NCBI RefSeq assembly: GCF_000797495.1
Contig: NZ_JTGN01000001.1
Span: 838,683 to 902,682 of the forward strand
Direction: 5' to 3'
DNA length: 64,000 nucleotides
From: Robinsoniella peoriensis
GTDB taxonomy: Bacteria > Bacillota > Clostridia > Lachnospirales > Lachnospiraceae
The translations under genes and the position numbers were made by a program. Below are positions 1 to 8,458 of this stretch, in pieces. Numbering within the stretch: position 1 is the stretch's first letter; every line of letters starts with the position of its first letter. Below the pieces are notes generated by a model. That model worked only from the letters and a program-made list of their open reading frames with translations. It was not told the origin of the DNA and did not search any database.

Positions 1-383
1 TATTTGATTTTTTAAAAAAATGTGGAACCTATTATATCGCAACGATAGACGGAGATAAACCAAGAGTCCGCCCATTTGGAACTGTGGATATCTTCGAAAA
101 CAAAATGTATATCCAAACCGGAAAAACTAAAAATGTGTCAAAACAGATTCATTCTAATCCGCAAATCGAAATCTGTGGAATGGCAGATGGTAAATGGATC
201 CGCGTGGAAGCTGCTGCTATTGAAGACGACAACGTTGAAGCAAGGAAACACATGCTTGACGCTTATCCTGAATTGCAGAAAATGTATTCAGCTTATGATG
301 GCAATACCGAAGTTTTTTATCTAAAAGATGCTATTGCGACTATCTCCTCATTTACAGAAGCTCCCGTGACTATTAAGTTTTAA
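1..383 (+). CDS. Pyridoxamine 5'-phosphate oxidase-like flavin protein (5' end cut by window)
   Basis: The reading frame is open from base 3, so the true start lies before the window and an apparent GTG at 84 is internal. The visible 126 residues carry the YYIATIDGDKPRVRPFG pattern at the start of the split-barrel FMN-binding fold, followed by strands typical of small pyridoxamine 5'-phosphate oxidase-like proteins. Such proteins bind FMN or F420-type cofactors and often reduce unknown small molecules. No substrate can be named from the sequence. The gene ends with TAA, and its neighbours run on the opposite strand, so it looks like the end of a separate transcription unit. The family call is fairly secure; the function is not. 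Confidence 0.75.
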   Translation, partial: FDFLKKCGTYYIATIDGDKPRVRPFGTVDIFENKMYIQTGKTKNVSKQIHSNPQIEICGMADGKWIRVEAAAIEDDNVEARKHMLDAYPELQKMYSAYDGNTEVFYLKDAIATISSFTEAPVTIKF

Positions 384-571
384 TTCACAGATTGGCACCG
401 TACCGGCAGCAGATCTAGACAAGCCACCACACATTTTTATACATAGTTTCGCATTTTCACGCCCCCTTATATTATTTTTGACGTTCTCGGAAATCCGCTT
501 TGTAATCAACAATATTAAGGGGGCGGTCATGGGATAAAATGCAATCCAGACCTTAATAGAAATCAGTGCTG

Positions 572-730
572 TTATTTCCTGAGCAAAGCTTTTACTTCTT
601 TTGATGATAAACAATATTGCTTTGCAACTGTCTTGATATCCTGAATCTCTTTATACGTTTTGCTGATAGCCTCACTACTAATTTCAGCAGCTTCCGGCTC
701 ATTCATGTATTCTTTCATTTGTTCTTTCAT
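572..730 (-). CDS. Small 52-aa helical protein overlapping the GGDEF gene
   Basis: This short ORF has an AAAGGAG ribosome binding site six bases before its ATG, which is better placed than the upstream in-frame ATG at 754. It overlaps the last 32 bases of the GGDEF gene in another frame, which suggests translational coupling. The product is charged, predicted helical and has no membrane segment. It starts MKEQMKEYMNEPEAAE and ends KEVKALLRK. I do not recognise a family. The 190 bases between it and the first gene hold nothing I can support. It could be a spurious ORF; the good ribosome binding site and the overlap are the only support. Confidence 0.4.
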   Translation of the reverse strand: MKEQMKEYMNEPEAAEISSEAISKTYKEIQDIKTVAKQYCLSSKEVKALLRK

Positions 731-1784
731 TTGTTCTCCTTTTGATATCGGCAATCACTCTGTTTTTTCCACTCCGCTTTCCCTGATATAATAAGTTATC
801 TGCCTGATCGATCCAGTCGTTCAACGGTAAGTTATTAGTTCCTTTTGTCACACCAAATGTTATTGTGACCGGAATAGAACTATCATTATATTGAAACTGG
901 TAATTACTTATCCAGCGGCAAAAAAATTCCAGTTGTTTTTTGGGATCACTGTATTCTGCTTCTGAAAAAACCAGTACAAATTCCTCCCCACCCCACCGGC
1001 AAAGAAATACATTCGGATCAAATTGGGAACGCATCTGCTCAGCCATTTCTTTTAAGATAAAATCGCCGCATATATGTCCGTAGGTATCGTTAACTCTTTT
1101 GAAATTATCAATATCACCTATTGCCAGATAACTGTTATCGCCAGGACAGATATTGAAGCAGTCTTTTAAATAACGACGGCTGTATAATCCGGTAAGCTGG
1201 TCATAATCTGCCAGTTCACGCAGATTCCTATTTTCATTAATCAGCTCTTTTTTATTTACTAATGCACTTATTTTTGAAACGTATGCTGTGTAGAGTATCA
1301 TAATAAACATACTGATGCTGTTGCAGCTAAAGTAAAGATATAAAGATGTCTTTTCTGAATAAACCATTGGGTTATGTCTTATAAAATAAAAGTACAATAT
1401 AAACATTGTCGCTATATGCATGAATGAAAATATATAAGGTGTATATGAGGAACGAAACGGGCAGAAGTAGACCATACTCGCCATTGCTATTAAAAACATG
1501 TAAAAGCCCGCATCCCATCCAAACAGCAGTGTTTGTGTGATAACAAAAATACATGCTTCCAAATGGATCAGAACCACGGTAAGTGCATATTTATGTTTAC
1601 TGACAATCATCACTAATATCGTATAAAATAACACACTCAAAATATTATAGGCAAATGCAGGAACAATTTGAAAATAAATGTATATAAATGCATATACCAT
1701 ATGTAAGATGATACCCAGAAATGCGATGTTGCGATATACATTATGAATATAATCGATATCGTTCTGATTCTGTGATTTCAGCAT
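699..1784 (-). CDS. Membrane-bound diguanylate cyclase (GGDEF domain)
   Basis: Predicted to make cyclic di-GMP from two GTP at the cytoplasmic face of the membrane. The first ~200 residues form about six hydrophobic helices, an MHYT/7TM-like sensor of unknown ligand. The C-terminal ~165 residues are a GGDEF domain beginning at a YDQLTGLYSRRYL motif, with an RWGGEEF active loop, which is the catalytically competent form. No RxxD-type inhibitory site is evident. I chose the ATG at 1784 because AGGAGG lies seven bases upstream; an ATG at 1811 has no such site. The extreme C-terminus (NERTNERIHE) overlaps the 52-aa ORF downstream. It appears to be a single transcription unit with that ORF. Confidence 0.85.
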   Translation of the reverse strand: MLKSQNQNDIDYIHNVYRNIAFLGIILHMVYAFIYIYFQIVPAFAYNILSVLFYTILVMIVSKHKYALTVVLIHLEACIFVITQTLLFGWDAGFYMFLIAMASMVYFCPFRSSYTPYIFSFMHIATMFILYFYFIRHNPMVYSEKTSLYLYFSCNSISMFIMILYTAYVSKISALVNKKELINENRNLRELADYDQLTGLYSRRYLKDCFNICPGDNSYLAIGDIDNFKRVNDTYGHICGDFILKEMAEQMRSQFDPNVFLCRWGGEEFVLVFSEAEYSDPKKQLEFFCRWISNYQFQYNDSSIPVTITFGVTKGTNNLPLNDWIDQADNLLYQGKRSGKNRVIADIKRRTNERTNERIHE

Positions 1785-2137
1785 TTTGTATCCTCCTGCT
1801 CTCTGGAACATTTTTATATTTTTGTATCATAGTACTCCATCCGAACAGTAGTGTGTTTCGCCCGTTCTGTGTGATATGTGTGTAATAAGATTAATTTTAT
1901 TTTGCAAAGCGTCCATTAATCAGTTAAACCCAAATTATTCCTGCTCTTCTAAAGTTACAAATATTCATTCACTTCTATTAAAACTGATAAATTTATTATA
2001 GTATAGCATCCTTAATAAAGGAAGTAAACGAAAGCTTTTATATACGTATGAAAATTATTCTCTGCATCTGCAATCCCTTCTTTGCGGTATTTTTCCACTA
2101 TTTCAGGATGTATAGCGGGCTGCGTTGCCTGAACTTT
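1785..2137. other. Intergenic region without a recognisable gene
   Basis: About 350 bases between the GGDEF gene and the fucosidase terminator. It should hold the promoter of the GGDEF gene, but I could not pick a convincing -35/-10 pair. A minus-strand reading frame ending at 2012 looks protein-like for about 45 codons but has no start codon or ribosome binding site and runs through the terminator hairpin, so it is not called. Confidence 0.5.
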
Positions 2138-2173
2138 GAAAAAATCTCCAACCACATAAATATGGCTGGAGAT
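2138..2173 (-). terminator. Intrinsic terminator of the GH95 unit
   Basis: On the minus strand an 11-bp stem (arms 2163-2173 and 2144-2154, one G-T pair) closes an 8-base loop and is followed by six T. It lies beyond the GH95 stop and beyond the Big_2 fragment, so both share this transcript end. Confidence 0.7.
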
Positions 2174-2190
2174 AAATAATTACTATAACA

Positions 2191-2320
2191 TTATTTGACT
2201 CTAACTTCACAAACTGCCTGCATCCCGCTGCTTGTCTTTACTGTGATACTTGCATTTCCTCTTTTTATTCCATTAACAACACCTTTATTCGCTTTATGTC
2301 TATCTCTAATAATATTCCGG
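2191..2320 (-). pseudogene. Fragment of a Big_2 (bacterial Ig-like) surface protein gene
   Basis: Directly after the fucosidase stop, a minus-strand frame encodes the last third of a Big_2 domain: GVVNGIKRGNASITVKTSS followed by GMQAVCEVRVK and a stop. This is the typical C-terminal end of the Ig-like repeats seen intact in the large surface proteins at 26.7-35 kb. There is no start codon, no signal peptide and no room for the rest of a protein. It is either the remnant of a deleted surface-protein gene or the lost C-terminal module of the fucosidase after a frame change. The Big_2 assignment is by similarity to the neighbouring proteins. Confidence 0.6.
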
Positions 2321-2323
2321 TAA

Positions 2324-4489
2324 TTACCCTTCTTCATGAATCTCATACTTTTCTAAAACATGATCTTTCCAACGAATATCAATGGTTCTGTTACCTTTGA
2401 TCCGAAGACCTTTCACACACCCATCTTTCCATTCCACCGGAAGTGCCGGAAGTATCTTCAATTCTCCTCCTCTGTCCTGCACAAGCATATTTGCAATGGC
2501 TGCGCTGCCGGCGAAGTTACCGTCGATCTGAAATGGCGGATGCATATCCCAGAGATTGGGATAGGTAGATCTGGTAAGCAGGGTTCTCAGATATTCAAAG
2601 CTCATTTTCGCATCCCCCATGACAGCAAATACCTGAACGATCCATCCACAGCTCCATCCGGTGTGGCCTCCACCATTTTCCAGCCTTCTGTCCAGCGTTT
2701 TGCGGCAGGCTTCTTTCAGATATTCTTCTTCAAACAGCTCCGCCGGATACATTCCATACAAATGGGATATATGGCGGTGCCCCGGCTCAGATTCTTCATA
2801 ATCAACAGGCCACTCCTGGAGCTGTCCATATTTGCCGATCTTATAGGGATATAATTTTGCTTCTTTTTCTTCTATTTCCTGCAATAATTCATCTTCTATT
2901 TCTAACTCTGCACATATCTTTTTAAAATCTCCAAACACTTCCCGGATAATCGTCATATCCATGGTGCAGGCATAGGTCAGTGACGCTTTTTCCCCTTCTT
3001 TGCCGGGTACGAGAAAAACATTTTCCGGAGAAGCGGACGGACAGGTTACATAATAACCCTGATACGGCACCAGCCAGTCTGCGCAGAACAGCGCTGCCTG
3101 TTTCAAAACCGGATATGCAGTTTCCTTCAAAAATTCTTTATTGCGATGATACTCATAGTGCTTCCAGAATTCCTCACACATCCAGGCCCCTCCCAGCGGG
3201 AAGAAGGAATAACACCCACTGTTTTCCTGTCCCCCGGTTTTTCCATGGGCCACTCCAACCGGATTGGTGTTCATCCAGTAGTCCGTATTGTGGGACACGG
3301 TAAATCCTCTGCATCCGAAATGTGTTTGTGCCGTTTTCTGCCCCTCAATGCTTAATCCTTTTACAAAGTTGAAGTATGGCTCCAGGCACTCTGCAAGATT
3401 GCAGCTCTGGGCATGCCAATAGTTCATCTGGGCATTTATGTTTGTGGTGAAATTACAACTCCAGGGCGCACGGAATTCCCAGTTCCAGATTCCCTGCAGA
3501 TTCGCCGGTATTCCCCCTTCTCTGGAGGAACTGATTAACAGATATCTTCCATATTGGAAATATAATGCATACATCGCCGTATCTTCAATTCCATCTTTCA
3601 TATTCTGTAAGCGAATATCGGTTGGCACATCCGGTTGACTGCCCAGATCCAGTTCTACCCTGTTGTAAAGGTTCCCATAGTCCAATTCGTGCTTTTCTTT
3701 CACCCCTTTATATCCGCAGCTGTTAAATTCAGAGACCACATCGGGATTCCTGACTGCGGTCAATGCTATTATTATTTCCGAAGCATTATTCACTGCCAGG
3801 ACTGCCTTTTCCTCTTCGAATACGATTTCATGTGTTCCATCTGTTGACAGCAGGGTCAGATCTGCATGAAATTTCTGTCCGCGATCTCCCCATATAACAG
3901 GTGTTTCACTGTCCACATAACTTGGGTCTACATGCTCCGGGCAAGTTCCATTCATGCGGATCATCCCAGGCTTACTTTCATAAACCGGTTTTAAATCGCT
4001 TTCAATGGATACCCGAATCCCCATTACGCTTGCACTGCTGGAAAGCCGTATGTACATTGCTTTGGACGGAAAACTAGCAAAAAATTCTCTACTATAACCC
4101 ACCCCGTCAACATCATAGGCGACATTTGCCAAAGCATGGTCAATATCCAATCTCCGCACATAGTTTTCTACATTACTGCCATGGGAGAACTCTATTTTCA
4201 GATTTCCAAGCGGCAGATAGCTCTCTGTAAATTCAGCCAGCATTTTTTCTTCCACTAACCGCTGTGCTTCTGCATTTTTCCCTTCAAATATCAGTTTTCT
4301 TGCTTCGGGTAAAAATTCCAGTGCATTTTTATTATTCTTATCATGCTGATAACCTGACCATATCGTTTCTTCATTTAGACCTATGAGCTCCTGGCTGATA
4401 TTCCCCCAGATCATTCCTCCCAGGCTTCCATTGCCGATGGGAAGTGTTTCTTCCCACCTGGCAGCGGGCTGCTTATAATATAATTCCAT
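2324..4489 (-). CDS. GH95 alpha-L-fucosidase
   Basis: Predicted inverting glycosidase that removes terminal alpha-1,2-linked L-fucose from mucin or milk-type glycans. The 721-residue product begins MELYYKQPAARWEETLPIGNG, the usual N-terminus of the GH95 beta-sandwich. It has the (alpha/alpha)6 barrel motifs REGGIPANLQGIWN, NFTTNINAQMNYWH, SASPENVFL (probable general-acid Glu) and HPPFQIDGNF (Asp/Asn region assisting the base). There is no signal peptide, so the enzyme is probably cytoplasmic and acts on imported oligosaccharides. The start at 4489 follows an AGGAGG site; the frame stays open 58 codons further upstream without a ribosome binding site. A terminator follows at 2138-2173. Specificity between fucose and galactose cannot be settled from motifs. 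Confidence 0.88.
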   Translation of the reverse strand: MELYYKQPAARWEETLPIGNGSLGGMIWGNISQELIGLNEETIWSGYQHDKNNKNALEFLPEARKLIFEGKNAEAQRLVEEKMLAEFTESYLPLGNLKIEFSHGSNVENYVRRLDIDHALANVAYDVDGVGYSREFFASFPSKAMYIRLSSSASVMGIRVSIESDLKPVYESKPGMIRMNGTCPEHVDPSYVDSETPVIWGDRGQKFHADLTLLSTDGTHEIVFEEEKAVLAVNNASEIIIALTAVRNPDVVSEFNSCGYKGVKEKHELDYGNLYNRVELDLGSQPDVPTDIRLQNMKDGIEDTAMYALYFQYGRYLLISSSREGGIPANLQGIWNWEFRAPWSCNFTTNINAQMNYWHAQSCNLAECLEPYFNFVKGLSIEGQKTAQTHFGCRGFTVSHNTDYWMNTNPVGVAHGKTGGQENSGCYSFFPLGGAWMCEEFWKHYEYHRNKEFLKETAYPVLKQAALFCADWLVPYQGYYVTCPSASPENVFLVPGKEGEKASLTYACTMDMTIIREVFGDFKKICAELEIEDELLQEIEEKEAKLYPYKIGKYGQLQEWPVDYEESEPGHRHISHLYGMYPAELFEEEYLKEACRKTLDRRLENGGGHTGWSCGWIVQVFAVMGDAKMSFEYLRTLLTRSTYPNLWDMHPPFQIDGNFAGSAAIANMLVQDRGGELKILPALPVEWKDGCVKGLRIKGNRTIDIRWKDHVLEKYEIHEEG

Positions 4490-4666
4490 AAAATCCTCCT
4501 GATTAAATTCTATTCTATTTTTATTACATTTTACTTTCTTTCTATTATTCTGTATTTCTCTTATACATTTTAATACATCTTGGGCACAAAGGGAAGGATT
4601 ATCTTTGATATGACGATATGAGTGATACATAAGCTTTAGCACATTAAAATTTGCGGACTTCAATAA
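4490..4666. other. Upstream region of the GH95 gene
   Basis: The reading frame of the fucosidase stays open to an ATG at 4663 but lacks a ribosome binding site and the family's N-terminus begins at 4489. I treat this stretch as leader and promoter of the fucosidase; no other gene is visible. Confidence 0.4.
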
Positions 4667-4695
4667 TTGTTTCCTAAAGTGCGAAATGCTATAAT
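4667..4695 (+). promoter_or_regulatory. Candidate sigma-A promoter for the HTH-ABC operon
   Basis: TTGTTT at 4667-4672, a 17-base spacer and a perfect TATAAT at 4690-4695. The predicted start of transcription near 4702 puts the inverted repeat at 4748-4799 inside the 5' leader of the downstream operon. Confidence 0.55.
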
Positions 4696-4747
4696 CTAAG
4701 TCAGAAGATAATTTTAATCATTATAAATGCAAATTACATCTATAACT

Positions 4748-4799
4748 CAACCAAAGGTAGAGTTGTGAATAATCAAACAGATAACTCTACCTTTGGTTG
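4748..4799. repeat. Perfect 17-bp inverted repeat in the leader of the HTH-ABC operon
   Basis: Arms 4748-4764 and 4783-4799 are perfectly complementary (CAACCAAAGGTAGAGTT and its complement) around an 18-base AT-rich loop. No T-run follows, so a simple terminator is unlikely. Its place between promoter and GTG start suits an operator for the HTH domain of the first gene or an RNA leader structure. Confidence 0.7.
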
Positions 4800-4866
4800 G
4801 TGTTAAATGTGATGTATTTATATTAAATTTGATATGTAGATTACATTAAAATTTGGAGGGATAACA

Positions 4867-5946
4867 GTGAATCAAGTAAAAATCGGGAAATTTATAGCTC
4901 ATTGCCGTAAGCAAAAAGGGCTGACTCAAAGTCAATTAGCAGAAAAATTTGGTATTACAGATAAAGCAATATCCAAATGGGAAAATGGTAAGTCAATGCC
5001 AGATTTATCATTATTTATGCCTTTATGTAATTTGCTGGGAATAACCTTAAACGAGTTATTACTCGGAGAATACATTACAGAGGAAGATATAAAAGAAAAA
5101 TCAAATCAAGTTCTTTATGAAATTATTAATGCCTGGATTGGAAAGGATAGAAGTTTTTCATATATGTCAAAAAAACAATCAGAAGTTATACTAAAGGTGT
5201 CTGATTTGACTAAAATATACTCAAATAACGATTCTGAAGTTCGTGCAATTAATAATGTTAATTTTGAAATTCATAAAGGCAGTATCGTTGGAATCATGGG
5301 GGCATCAGGTTCAGGGAAAACAACATTGCTTAATATGGCAGCTACTGTTGACACGCCAACAAGTGGAACTATTATCATAAATGGGCAAGACTTGAAAACA
5401 ATTTCCCAAAAAAATTTAGCAAAGTTTCGGCGTGAAAATCTTGGGTTTGTGTTTCAAGACTATAATCTTCTTGATACTTTGACAATTTATGAAAATATTG
5501 CATTGGCTCTAACAATTAAAGCATTCCCTAAAGAGAAAATAAAAGAAAAAATTGAAAGCATAGCGGACACTTTGAATATTTTTGACGTGCTGCAAAAGTT
5601 TCCTTATGAAGTATCTGGAGGTCAACGTCAGCGTTGTGCCTGTGCAAGAGCTATTGCCGTAAATCCTAGTATAATTCTGGCAGATGAACCTACGGGAGCT
5701 TTAGATACTATTTCTGCAAAGCAGTTATTAGATACCATATGTTTGCTTCGTCAAAAATATAATGCGACTATTTTGTTAGTGACTCATGACACAGTATCTG
5801 CTAGTTATTGTGATAGAATTTTATTTTTGCAAGATGGTAAGATTCTTACGGAAATTCAAAGAAAAGAAGAACCTAAGCAGTGCTTTTTCACTCGTATATT
5901 AGATACAATAGCTAAAATTGAGGGAGGTGCTAACCATGTACTTTAG
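4867..5946 (+). CDS. XRE helix-turn-helix / BceA-type ABC ATPase fusion
   Basis: A 359-residue protein with an XRE-family DNA-binding domain at residues 1-65 (MTQSQLAEKFGITDKAISKWEN-like recognition region) and, after a short linker, a complete BceA/LolD-type ATPase from about residue 110. The ATPase has Walker A GASGSGKTT, Q-loop VFQDYN, signature SGGQRQR, Walker B ILADEPTGALD and H-loop THD. It would power the permease encoded next and could also repress or activate its own operon. The start is GTG at 4867 with GGAGGG seven bases upstream. BceAB-type systems usually move or sense antimicrobial peptides; that role is inference here. The AT-rich composition differs from the flanking genes, which suggests transfer. 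Confidence 0.88.
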   Translation: MNQVKIGKFIAHCRKQKGLTQSQLAEKFGITDKAISKWENGKSMPDLSLFMPLCNLLGITLNELLLGEYITEEDIKEKSNQVLYEIINAWIGKDRSFSYMSKKQSEVILKVSDLTKIYSNNDSEVRAINNVNFEIHKGSIVGIMGASGSGKTTLLNMAATVDTPTSGTIIINGQDLKTISQKNLAKFRRENLGFVFQDYNLLDTLTIYENIALALTIKAFPKEKIKEKIESIADTLNIFDVLQKFPYEVSGGQRQRCACARAIAVNPSIILADEPTGALDTISAKQLLDTICLLRQKYNATILLVTHDTVSASYCDRILFLQDGKILTEIQRKEEPKQCFFTRILDTIAKIEGGANHVL

Positions 5947-7246
5947 ATTAGCTCTCAGAAATGCAAAACGCTCTATGATTGATTATCTATTGTATACTTT
6001 TACTTTAGTAATTCTACTCACAATTATGTCTGTCAGCAATTATATTTCGATGATTAGTAATATTAATTTTGGTTTTCAAACAGTATCTCTCCCCATACTG
6101 ATCATTCTGATTTCGATTGTGCTTGTGGGATATATCAATAAATTTATGTTAACGCAGCGGTCTAAAGAATTTGCAAATTATTTACTTATGGGAATGGAAA
6201 AAAATTATTTAATTAAAATGTTCGTGATAGAATTTAATGGAATTAGTCTTATTTGTTTTTTTATTAGTAGTTTACTTTGTTTTCCAATTTGCTATTTGAC
6301 TGCGATTTTACTCAATATAAATATGTCAGTAATTATATTCATTCAAAGCATATTTCACGGAGTCATTTATTTTATAATCATTGAATCGTTTTCCACTTGT
6401 TTAATTATATATCATCGTATAAAAGATTTACAGATATGTGAACTAATGAAAGAGAAAAAGCGTAATGAAAGTTCAACTGTAAAATATAATTATCAGTTTT
6501 GGTATTTTATATTTTTGAGTAGTTTTATATGTTTTGTATTTATGCTTTGCGCAATAGTGTTTTCATCAGAAGACTTTGTATTTCTTTTAATACCGAGTAT
6601 TTCTTTACCAATATTACTGAACGTATTTTCATTTTATAATTGGTTATTTCAACTGCTAATTTCAAAAAGAAAAGAATGCAATGAAAAGCTGTATAAAAAG
6701 GAATATCTCTATTTAGTTGGTAAAATCACTTCCGCTTCAAAGAGTAACACTATCATAAATACTGTTTTTTGTTGCTGTTTGCTGTTTTCAGCAATGGCAT
6801 TCATATTCGGTGTACTAATGTTTACAGACACAGATTTGTTTTTAAATAAAGATAATCAAAATTGGATGGGAGTATTACAAATTTTCATCTGTATAATTTT
6901 TATTGTTTTATTTTTCTCTATTATTTCATTAAAAGAGATTATAGAAAATAAACATAAGGAAGAGGAAGTAAGGCTATTAACTTATCTAGGAAAAGATAAA
7001 AAACAACTGAAATCATTAATAAGAAAACAAACATTAATAAATTTATCTATACCTTCATTTATGGCTTTTGTTATATTGTTAGTTGCTACACCACTAATTA
7101 ATCATAAGGTAAACACTTTGCTTCCAAACGTATTGAATAATATTTGTTTATATTCATTAGGTGTCTACACTTTATGTTTTTTGGTATTGTACTTTTGCTA
7201 CTATATTATTGTATATGTTATTAATACCAAAAATATAAATTATTAA
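5936..7246 (+). CDS. FtsX/BceB-like ABC permease, short form
   Basis: Partner of the ATPase gene it overlaps by 11 bases (GGAGGT ribosome binding site, ATG at 5936). The 436 residues begin MYFRLALRNAKRSMIDYLLY, the standard N-terminus of BceB-like permeases, and contain about eight hydrophobic helices grouped in two FtsX-like halves. BceB proteins are usually near 650 residues with a large extracellular sensing domain between helices VII and VIII. Here that domain is not seen, so ligand recognition must differ. Only the permease class can be called with confidence. The gene is AT-rich like its partner and is followed by a strong terminator. Confidence 0.8.
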   Translation: MYFRLALRNAKRSMIDYLLYTFTLVILLTIMSVSNYISMISNINFGFQTVSLPILIILISIVLVGYINKFMLTQRSKEFANYLLMGMEKNYLIKMFVIEFNGISLICFFISSLLCFPICYLTAILLNINMSVIIFIQSIFHGVIYFIIIESFSTCLIIYHRIKDLQICELMKEKKRNESSTVKYNYQFWYFIFLSSFICFVFMLCAIVFSSEDFVFLLIPSISLPILLNVFSFYNWLFQLLISKRKECNEKLYKKEYLYLVGKITSASKSNTIINTVFCCCLLFSAMAFIFGVLMFTDTDLFLNKDNQNWMGVLQIFICIIFIVLFFSIISLKEIIENKHKEEEVRLLTYLGKDKKQLKSLIRKQTLINLSIPSFMAFVILLVATPLINHKVNTLLPNVLNNICLYSLGVYTLCFLVLYFCYYIIVYVINTKNINY

Positions 7247-7288
7247 CATAGATATTTTAGATATAGATATTCTTAAATACAGCAAATA

Positions 7289-7338
7289 AAAACCGCAGAT
7301 TATGAATCATTAATTAGTGAATTATAATCTGCGGTTTT
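7289..7338 (+). terminator. Strong terminator after the HTH-ABC operon
   Basis: A 15-bp perfect stem (7289-7303 with 7324-7338) with GC-rich core CCGCAGA and A/T flanks that give a U-run on either strand. It can end the plus-strand ABC operon, and possibly also the minus-strand XRE gene that stops at 7483. Confidence 0.85.
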
Positions 7339-7482
7339 GTAACATTTATCATATGCTTTTAATTATAGTGTCATATCTAAGTTCTTTTGTAAGTGGTAAA
7401 ATAGTAGTAAATCAAATGCAAAACCTGAGTTATTGCTGATAAACCTTGTGTTTAAGCGATAATCTGTATATCGCTTTTAAAC

Positions 7483-7686
7483 TTAATCAAATATAAATAT
7501 ATCCTCTATAGATGCTCCTACCACTCTGGAAATATCGATTGCCAGCTTTAACGATGGGTTATATTGAGCTTTTTCTAACCGCATTATAGTTTCCCGGCGT
7601 ACTCCCACCTCATTAGCCAGCTCTTCCTGCGTCATTTCTTTTAACTGCCTGTATTTTTTTAAATTGCATACAAAATCTGCTCCCAT
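7483..7686 (-). CDS. Small XRE-family repressor (YozG-like)
   Basis: A 67-residue protein consisting of a single helix-turn-helix domain (LKEMTQEELANEVGVRRETI) with a YNPSLKLAIDISRVV second half, as in the YozG-like family. Its ATG lies one base after the stop codon of the DUF3796 gene (TAATATG), so it is translationally coupled to it. The pair is transcribed from the promoter at 8378-8406, which carries three copies of an AAGTGATATATTT-type site. I infer that this protein is the repressor that binds them, an autoregulated arrangement common for this gene pair. Confidence 0.85.
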   Translation of the reverse strand: MGADFVCNLKKYRQLKEMTQEELANEVGVRRETIMRLEKAQYNPSLKLAIDISRVVGASIEDIFIFD

Positions 7687-7687
7687 A

Positions 7688-8332
7688 TTACTCTATATCC
7701 TCTGTGTCGTATTTATAAAGCAGGTAACTTGAGAGGAATATAACCAGAGCAATGATAAGAGAAGAGGAAACGATATAGGCAATTGCAACCACATCCGTAC
7801 TTAATTTATCCCCTACAAACCCCATGAACCAGGTCACAAGAAAGAGTATGGAAAATCCTGTTTTTAAAGCTGACAAATCAGCCCTGGTTTTCTCCTCCTT
7901 AAAACGCTCGTCAATGAGTGTATTGCTCAGCTTAGCCTCATAAAAAAAGCCAAAAAATCCGAAAAAGACAAAGAACATAAAAGGCCATACTGTCCGCTGT
8001 TCCATATACGTCATAATTCCAAAAAATCCGAAAAACCCGAAAAATCCAAACCACCCGAATTTCGGATTCAGGCTTCTGGTTTTGTTTTTTTCCTTATTAA
8101 CTTTATTTACTTTGAAAGAACTAATTATCATACTGAATATGAAATAAAACATATAAATCACAAAACAGGCAGTCGCGATAATCATTGGCAAATCATTCGT
8201 CTGGAATTGGTAGGTACTGAAATCCATTGGCTTTACAAGCCTTCCTTCGTTATAAACAGAAGCATAAAATACTGCAGCAAATTGTAAAAGCATCAATAAA
8301 ATTAAAACCGAAAACTTCTTATTTCGTTTCAT
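7688..8332 (-). CDS. DUF3796 membrane protein
   Basis: A 214-residue integral membrane protein with about six hydrophobic segments. It carries the aromatic hallmark NPKFGWFGFFGFFGFFG and a second GFFGFFYEAK copy, the pattern that defines DUF3796. Genes of this family habitually sit next to a small XRE regulator, as here. The molecular function is unknown. An AAGGAGGG ribosome binding site precedes the ATG. The Phe-Gly repeat is odd enough to be structural, perhaps packing helices closely. The family call is by motif. Confidence 0.8.
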   Translation of the reverse strand: MKRNKKFSVLILLMLLQFAAVFYASVYNEGRLVKPMDFSTYQFQTNDLPMIIATACFVIYMFYFIFSMIISSFKVNKVNKEKNKTRSLNPKFGWFGFFGFFGFFGIMTYMEQRTVWPFMFFVFFGFFGFFYEAKLSNTLIDERFKEEKTRADLSALKTGFSILFLVTWFMGFVGDKLSTDVVAIAYIVSSSLIIALVIFLSSYLLYKYDTEDIE

Positions 8333-8347
8333 TAATATCCCTCCTTA

Positions 8348-8435
8348 AAAGTGATATATTTATCTCTTTACATGACAAATATATCACTTTATAACGAGGC
8401 TGTCAAGACTATATTGATACAAATATATCACTTTT
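8348..8435 (-). promoter_or_regulatory. Promoter with three repeated operator-like sites
   Basis: On the minus strand TTGACA (8401-8406), a 17-base spacer and TATATT (8378-8383) form a near-consensus promoter for the DUF3796-XRE pair. The sequence AAAGTGATATATTT occurs at 8377-8390, over the -10 element, and again upstream at 8421-8435, both in minus orientation. An inverted copy lies downstream at 8348-8361. The arrangement suits cooperative repression by the XRE protein. Confidence 0.75.
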
Positions 8436-8458
8436 AATGAAAACAAAATATGTACTTA

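Noticed and set aside
348..614. Minus-strand 88-codon frame
   Set aside because: It overlaps the pyridoxamine oxidase-like gene on the opposite strand, has no ribosome binding site and no recognisable motif.
2012..2183. Minus-strand frame with protein-like residues (YVVGDFFKVQATQPAIH...)
   Set aside because: It has no start codon or ribosome binding site, is bounded by stops and runs through the GH95 terminator hairpin.
4490..4663. 58-codon N-terminal extension of the GH95 protein
   Set aside because: The family's N-terminus and an AGGAGG site place the start at 4489. The extension has neither.
4748..4799. Inverted repeat as an intrinsic terminator or attachment site
   Set aside because: No T-run follows on either strand, there is no integrase, and it lies between a promoter and its gene.
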